From positions 620,001 to 684,000 of the forward strand of contig NZ_CP089211.1 in NCBI RefSeq assembly GCF_021183825.1: a stretch of DNA of 64,000 nt. Direction: 5' to 3'. The stretch is from Sinomicrobium kalidii (GTDB lineage Bacteria > Bacteroidota > Bacteroidia > Flavobacteriales > Flavobacteriaceae). Shown here in pieces: positions 60,722-64,000 of the stretch (positions are counted from its first letter, which is position 1; the number at the start of each line of letters is the position of its first letter). The position numbers and the translations under genes were made by a program. The notes below the pieces were generated by a model. It was not told where the DNA came from. It ran no database searches and saw nothing but the letters and a program-made list of their open reading frames with translations.

Positions 60722-61384
60722 ATGTTCAGTTTCTTCAAAAAAAAGCCTCAGACCGACTATCCCGACTTCTGGACGGAATACGAACAAAGCTTCCGGAAAA
60801 AAACGGAAACGGGTATTACAGAAAACCGCTTTGTGGTTTTTGATACCGAAACAACGGGTTTCAATTATAAAACGGACAGAATACTGAGCATCGGAGCCGT
60901 ACCCGTGACGCAAAACAATATATCGGTCTCCGATATTTTTGAAGTCTACATCCGGCAGGATACATTTAATCCTGAAACCGTAAAGATACACGGGTTATTA
61001 AAGGAAGACGGGCGTGTGACGGCCATTGCGGAAGAAGAGGCCCTCCGCCGGTTCCTGGTTTATATAAAAAACGCCATCCTCGTGGCACACCACGCCCATT
61101 TTGACACCACAATGATCAATGCCGGGCTCAAACGGATGGGGCTGCCCAAATTGAAAAACAGGGTCCTCGATACTTCTGTCCTGTACAACCGCACCCGGAT
61201 CACCTCCAACCTCATAGACCGCAATAAGAACCATTCCCTGGACGAACTGGCGGATGCACTCAACATACCCAAAAACGACCGCCACACAGCTACGGGAGAT
61301 GCATATATTACGGCCATTGCCTTCCTGAAGATACTGACCCGGCTGGAGAAAAAGGGAATTTACAGGACCAAAGAATTATTCTGA
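60722..61384 (+). CDS. DEDDh 3'-5' exonuclease (DNA polymerase III epsilon-like)
   Basis: A 220-residue exonuclease. ExoI VVFDTETTGF (about 39-48), ExoII HHAHFDTTMINAGL (about 122-135), and ExoIII HTATGDAYITA (about 188-198; His plus Asp) complete a DEDDh active site. Without a clamp-binding or GIY-YIG partner, it may proofread or act in RNA turnover. In the same direction as the methyltransferase gene (38-base gap). Confidence 0.9.
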   Translation: MFSFFKKKPQTDYPDFWTEYEQSFRKKTETGITENRFVVFDTETTGFNYKTDRILSIGAVPVTQNNISVSDIFEVYIRQDTFNPETVKIHGLLKEDGRVTAIAEEEALRRFLVYIKNAILVAHHAHFDTTMINAGLKRMGLPKLKNRVLDTSVLYNRTRITSNLIDRNKNHSLDELADALNIPKNDRHTATGDAYITAIAFLKILTRLEKKGIYRTKELF

Positions 61385-61453
61385 AAAACCGAAGCATAAA
61401 ATCATCCGGTTAAATTCTCCCCTCAACGCCCGAACACCTGAAAAGATAGCATC

Positions 61454-61867
61454 ATGAAAAACGACAAGGAACTGATCCTCAAAAAACTTGACGAACTCAC
61501 GGGAACCTGGAGGTCCTCAGGTGAAATGTATACGGAAGATAATTCCCGGATCTCTATCAACGGTACGGACAGCTACGAATGGTTGCCGGGGAATCAATTC
61601 CTGATTCCCCGGGCCGATGTTCATGTGGGCCATGATAAAATTGATGTTATTGAAATCATCGGGGAATACGACGAAAACAGAAAAGCCTGTGCCATGCATG
61701 CCTTTCAGAACGATGGCAGTCACGGGCTCATGTGGGCAACTGTAGAAAGTAACGGTTCCCTTTTATTTTCGGGAGATGCCATACGGAGTTTTTTCAATAT
61801 AGCTAAAGACGGAAAATCCATGCACGCAAAATGGGAACACCCGGATCACTCAAAATGGATACACTGA
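61454..61867 (+). CDS. DUF1579-like small protein
   Basis: A 137-residue protein, probably cytoplasmic, with a lipocalin-like pattern: ELTGTWRSSGEMYTED (about 14-29), SYEWLPGNQFLIPRADVHVG, and VIEIIGEYDENRKACAMHAF. It resembles DUF1579/heme-binding-like domain proteins, which have no firm function. Follows the exonuclease gene by 69 bases. Confidence 0.65.
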   Translation: MKNDKELILKKLDELTGTWRSSGEMYTEDNSRISINGTDSYEWLPGNQFLIPRADVHVGHDKIDVIEIIGEYDENRKACAMHAFQNDGSHGLMWATVESNGSLLFSGDAIRSFFNIAKDGKSMHAKWEHPDHSKWIH

Positions 61868-61995
61868 ATGGATATGCATTTTTTAAAGGAGAATTAAAAG
61901 CCACCGAACGAAAACTGCCAGGTACAAACTATTAATGTTATAATCAGAAACGAACTAATTATAACCGCAAGACCGTATGGCAAACCGTTTATTTA

Positions 61996-63432
61996 TTATC
62001 CATATACCCAGTGTACCAGGGTCAGTGTCACAACGACAAGAAAGATCACGGTGATTAGGTTCAGGAAAAAACCGGCCCTGACCATATCGGACATTTTAAT
62101 GTATCCGCTGGAAAACACAATGGCATTGGGCGGGGTGGATATGGGCATCATAAAGGCACAGCTGGAAGCCAGCGCCACAGGTACCGCGAGATACATCGGG
62201 TTAATTTCAAGCGTCCTGGCAATCCCCAGTACGATGGGCATAAAAATAACCACCAGGGCCACATTGCTCATCAATTCGGTAACGTAAAGTGTAAATGCTG
62301 TTAAAAGGAAAATCAGCAGCCACAGGGGCATGGTCCCGTCACCTGCAATAACATTCCCCACAAATTCCACTATCCCCGTACTTTCAAGTCCCTTGGCCAG
62401 GCAGATCCCTCCCCCGAAAAGTAAAAGTATGCCCCAGGGAAGTTTTTCGGTATGGCTCCAGTTCAGCACATATTCCTGTCTTTTCAACTTTACCGGAAGC
62501 ACAAACATTAAAAGTCCGCCGCCCATTGCAATGATCGTATCATTGAGATAACTTCCTCCCAGCAAACCGTTAATCTGTGTTTTGAACACCCAACAACAGG
62601 CCGTGATAAAAAACACAACCGCCACCACCTTTTCAGCCAGGTTCATCCTGCCCAGTTCTTTTAGTTTTGCCTGGACCAGTTCACCGGAACCGGCCAGTTT
62701 ACCCAGTTTATGCGGGAAGAGTATCCTGGTTATCAAAAAATAAGTAACGAACAGTAAAACAAAACAAACCGGAATCCCTATGAGCAACCAACGCCCGAAC
62801 TCCACTTCCTGCTGATAGAATTCTTTCATAAACCCTACAAAAACCACATTCGGCGGCGTACCTATAATCGTGGTCACCCCTCCGATATTGGCTGCGTATG
62901 CTATACTGAGCATCAGTCCCAGTTTAAACCTGTGGTATCCTTTTTCCTGCCCTTCCTGCTTTTCTTCTTCCAGCAGGTTCACAATAGATAAGGCGATGGG
63001 TAGCATCATTACGGCAGTGGCCGTATTGGATATCCACATGCTCAGAAAGGCCGTGGACAACATAAACCCGAGGATAATTCCATTGGCATTGGTCCCGGTT
63101 ATTTTGAGTATGTTCAGGGCGATCCGGCGGTGGAGGTTCTGTTTCTCCATCGCCAGGGCTATGAGGAAACCACCCATAAAAAGGAAAACAATGGGGCTGG
63201 CATAAGGCGCTGCGGCCTCTGTCATGGTAAAAACCCCGAATACCGGGTATAAAACCAGGGGCAACAGGGCGGTTACAGGCAGCGGTACCGCATCTGTAAT
63301 CCACCACACCACCATCCATACCGCAAGTGCAACTACCTGGACAGCTCCCGGTTCCAGCGTATCAAAACTCAGGGTAGACAACAGGATCATAAACAATACC
63401 GGCCCGCTCATGAGCCCTATCACTTTTGCCAT
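61996..63432 (-). CDS. SLC13/DASS-family sodium-coupled anion transporter
   Basis: A 478-residue membrane protein with about 11-12 helices. The SNT motif appears as WISNTATAVMMLPIA (about 131-145), and YVTELMSNVALVVIFMPI holds the second binding-loop region. Family members import dicarboxylates, citrate or sulfate with Na+; VTTIIGTPPNVVFVGF (about 186-201) is typical of the DASS subgroup. Encoded beside acetyl-CoA synthetase, which would fit carboxylate use, but the substrate is not proven. Confidence 0.87.
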   Translation of the reverse strand: MAKVIGLMSGPVLFMILLSTLSFDTLEPGAVQVVALAVWMVVWWITDAVPLPVTALLPLVLYPVFGVFTMTEAAAPYASPIVFLFMGGFLIALAMEKQNLHRRIALNILKITGTNANGIILGFMLSTAFLSMWISNTATAVMMLPIALSIVNLLEEEKQEGQEKGYHRFKLGLMLSIAYAANIGGVTTIIGTPPNVVFVGFMKEFYQQEVEFGRWLLIGIPVCFVLLFVTYFLITRILFPHKLGKLAGSGELVQAKLKELGRMNLAEKVVAVVFFITACCWVFKTQINGLLGGSYLNDTIIAMGGGLLMFVLPVKLKRQEYVLNWSHTEKLPWGILLLFGGGICLAKGLESTGIVEFVGNVIAGDGTMPLWLLIFLLTAFTLYVTELMSNVALVVIFMPIVLGIARTLEINPMYLAVPVALASSCAFMMPISTPPNAIVFSSGYIKMSDMVRAGFFLNLITVIFLVVVTLTLVHWVYG

Positions 63433-63507
63433 ATATCAGGAATTTATTGCGGGAATAGTGTATATGTGTGTACGATCCAGGAGACCCGGATCGTACACCT
63501 ATAAAAT

Positions 63508-64000
63508 TCAGACTACATTTTCAATGATCTCAGACACTACTTCCGGATTGAGGAGTGTGGAAGTATCCCCAAGATTACTGGTGTCTTTTGAAGCTATCTT
63601 CCGGAGTATCCTTCGCATGATCTTACCACTCCGGGTCTTGGGCAAACCACTTACGAACTGTATCTTGTCCAGCTTGGCTATAGGCCCTATGTGTTCGGAT
63701 ATATGCTGATTGATCTCCTTACTAAGGTTTTCGCGGTTTCTTGTTTCACCGGTTTCCTTGAGGATAATAAACCCGTAAAGCGCATTTCCCTTTACCTCAT
63801 GCGGAAAACCGACTATAGCCGATTCTGCCACGGCGGGGTGCTCGTTTATGGCGTCTTCTATCGGGGCCGTACCGAGATTATGGCCCGAAACAATAACCAC
63901 ATCATCTACCCGTCCGGTGATGCGGTAATATCCTACCTCATCCCTCAGGGCGCCGTCTCCGGTAAAATATTTCCCCGGAAAGGCGGAAAAATACGTTTCC
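63508..64000 (-). CDS. acs: Acetyl-coenzyme A synthetase, C-terminal part, 5' end cut by window edge
   Basis: Activates acetate to acetyl-CoA via acetyl-adenylate. The visible 163 residues hold the A8 hinge [19 protein letters not shown] and the C-terminal domain ending in [19 protein letters not shown], whose Lys (in SGK) is the acetylation-controlled catalytic lysine. The stop is at 63508-63510. The N-terminal three quarters lie beyond position 64000. Confidence 0.95.
   Translation of the reverse strand, partial: ETYFSAFPGKYFTGDGALRDEVGYYRITGRVDDVVIVSGHNLGTAPIEDAINEHPAVAESAIVGFPHEVKGNALYGFIILKETGETRNRENLSKEINQHISEHIGPIAKLDKIQFVSGLPKTRSGKIMRRILRKIASKDTSNLGDTSTLLNPEVVSEIIENVV

Overview
This 64-kb window is chromosomal DNA from a Bacteroidota bacterium, most likely a member of the Flavobacteriaceae; I cannot name the genus. 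The evidence is the gene content (RecF next to a DUF721/DciA-like protein, a PorE-like OmpA protein, a TonB-dependent receptor with a carboxypeptidase-like N-terminal domain, a GxGYxYP protein, short lipoproteins) and the promoters. Many genes have the Bacteroidota -7 element TAnnTTTG, in one case with TTTG exactly 19 bases upstream (ndk). No tRNA, rRNA, CRISPR array, integrase or transposase was seen.

Layout. 0-9.5 kb is housekeeping: ribH (cut by the left edge), a membrane TPR protein, recF, a HigBA toxin-antitoxin module lodged in the recF cluster, a lipoprotein, a DUF721 protein, ndk, a PorE-like protein, prfC and a methyltransferase. 9.5-24.4 kb mixes ordinary genes (sugar epimerase, glycosyltransferases, threonylcarbamoyl-AMP synthase, CCA-adding enzyme, heme A synthase, nucleoid protein, an ABC exporter) with a dense mosaic of intergenic repeats. 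There are eight copies of a palindromic element of about 172 bp, a 188-bp tandem array, and many copies of a short inverted-repeat module. A small DUF559 nuclease gene sits between two direct copies of the 172-bp element. 24.5-24.8 kb holds a degenerate 21-nt tandem array.

25.2-31.4 kb is a visibly AT-rich accessory island. It carries one compact operon: an unknown protein, two consecutive DUF4407 coiled-coil membrane proteins, a membrane protein with a transglutaminase-like C-terminal domain, and two small membrane proteins, followed by a lipoprotein and another unknown protein. This is the best candidate for an undescribed system. 31.4-36 kb has an acetyltransferase, a GxGYxYP secreted protein, DUF2200 and small genes with their own short palindromic repeats. 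36.3-37.4 kb encodes three small double-glycine-leader peptides with identical 23-residue leader lengths and hydrophobic, glycine-rich cores; they look like bacteriocins, and no exporter is in view. 38.2-40 kb is a run of an AraC regulator, a CsbD-like protein, a lysine-rich peptide, a cupin and a small protein that resembles a general-stress cluster.

40-64 kb is mostly ordinary accessory and core metabolism: FG-GAP protein, macrodomain protein, HxlR regulator with a divergent quinone-reductase-like gene, TonB receptor, uvrB, a SUMF1-fold protein with a Tat-exported oxidoreductase, a class-A-type serine hydrolase, a PLP decarboxylase, DoxX with a divergent MocR regulator and a clear operator, an AI-2E-type transporter, a THUMP-like methyltransferase, a DEDDh exonuclease, a DASS transporter and the 3' part of acetyl-CoA synthetase (cut by the right edge).
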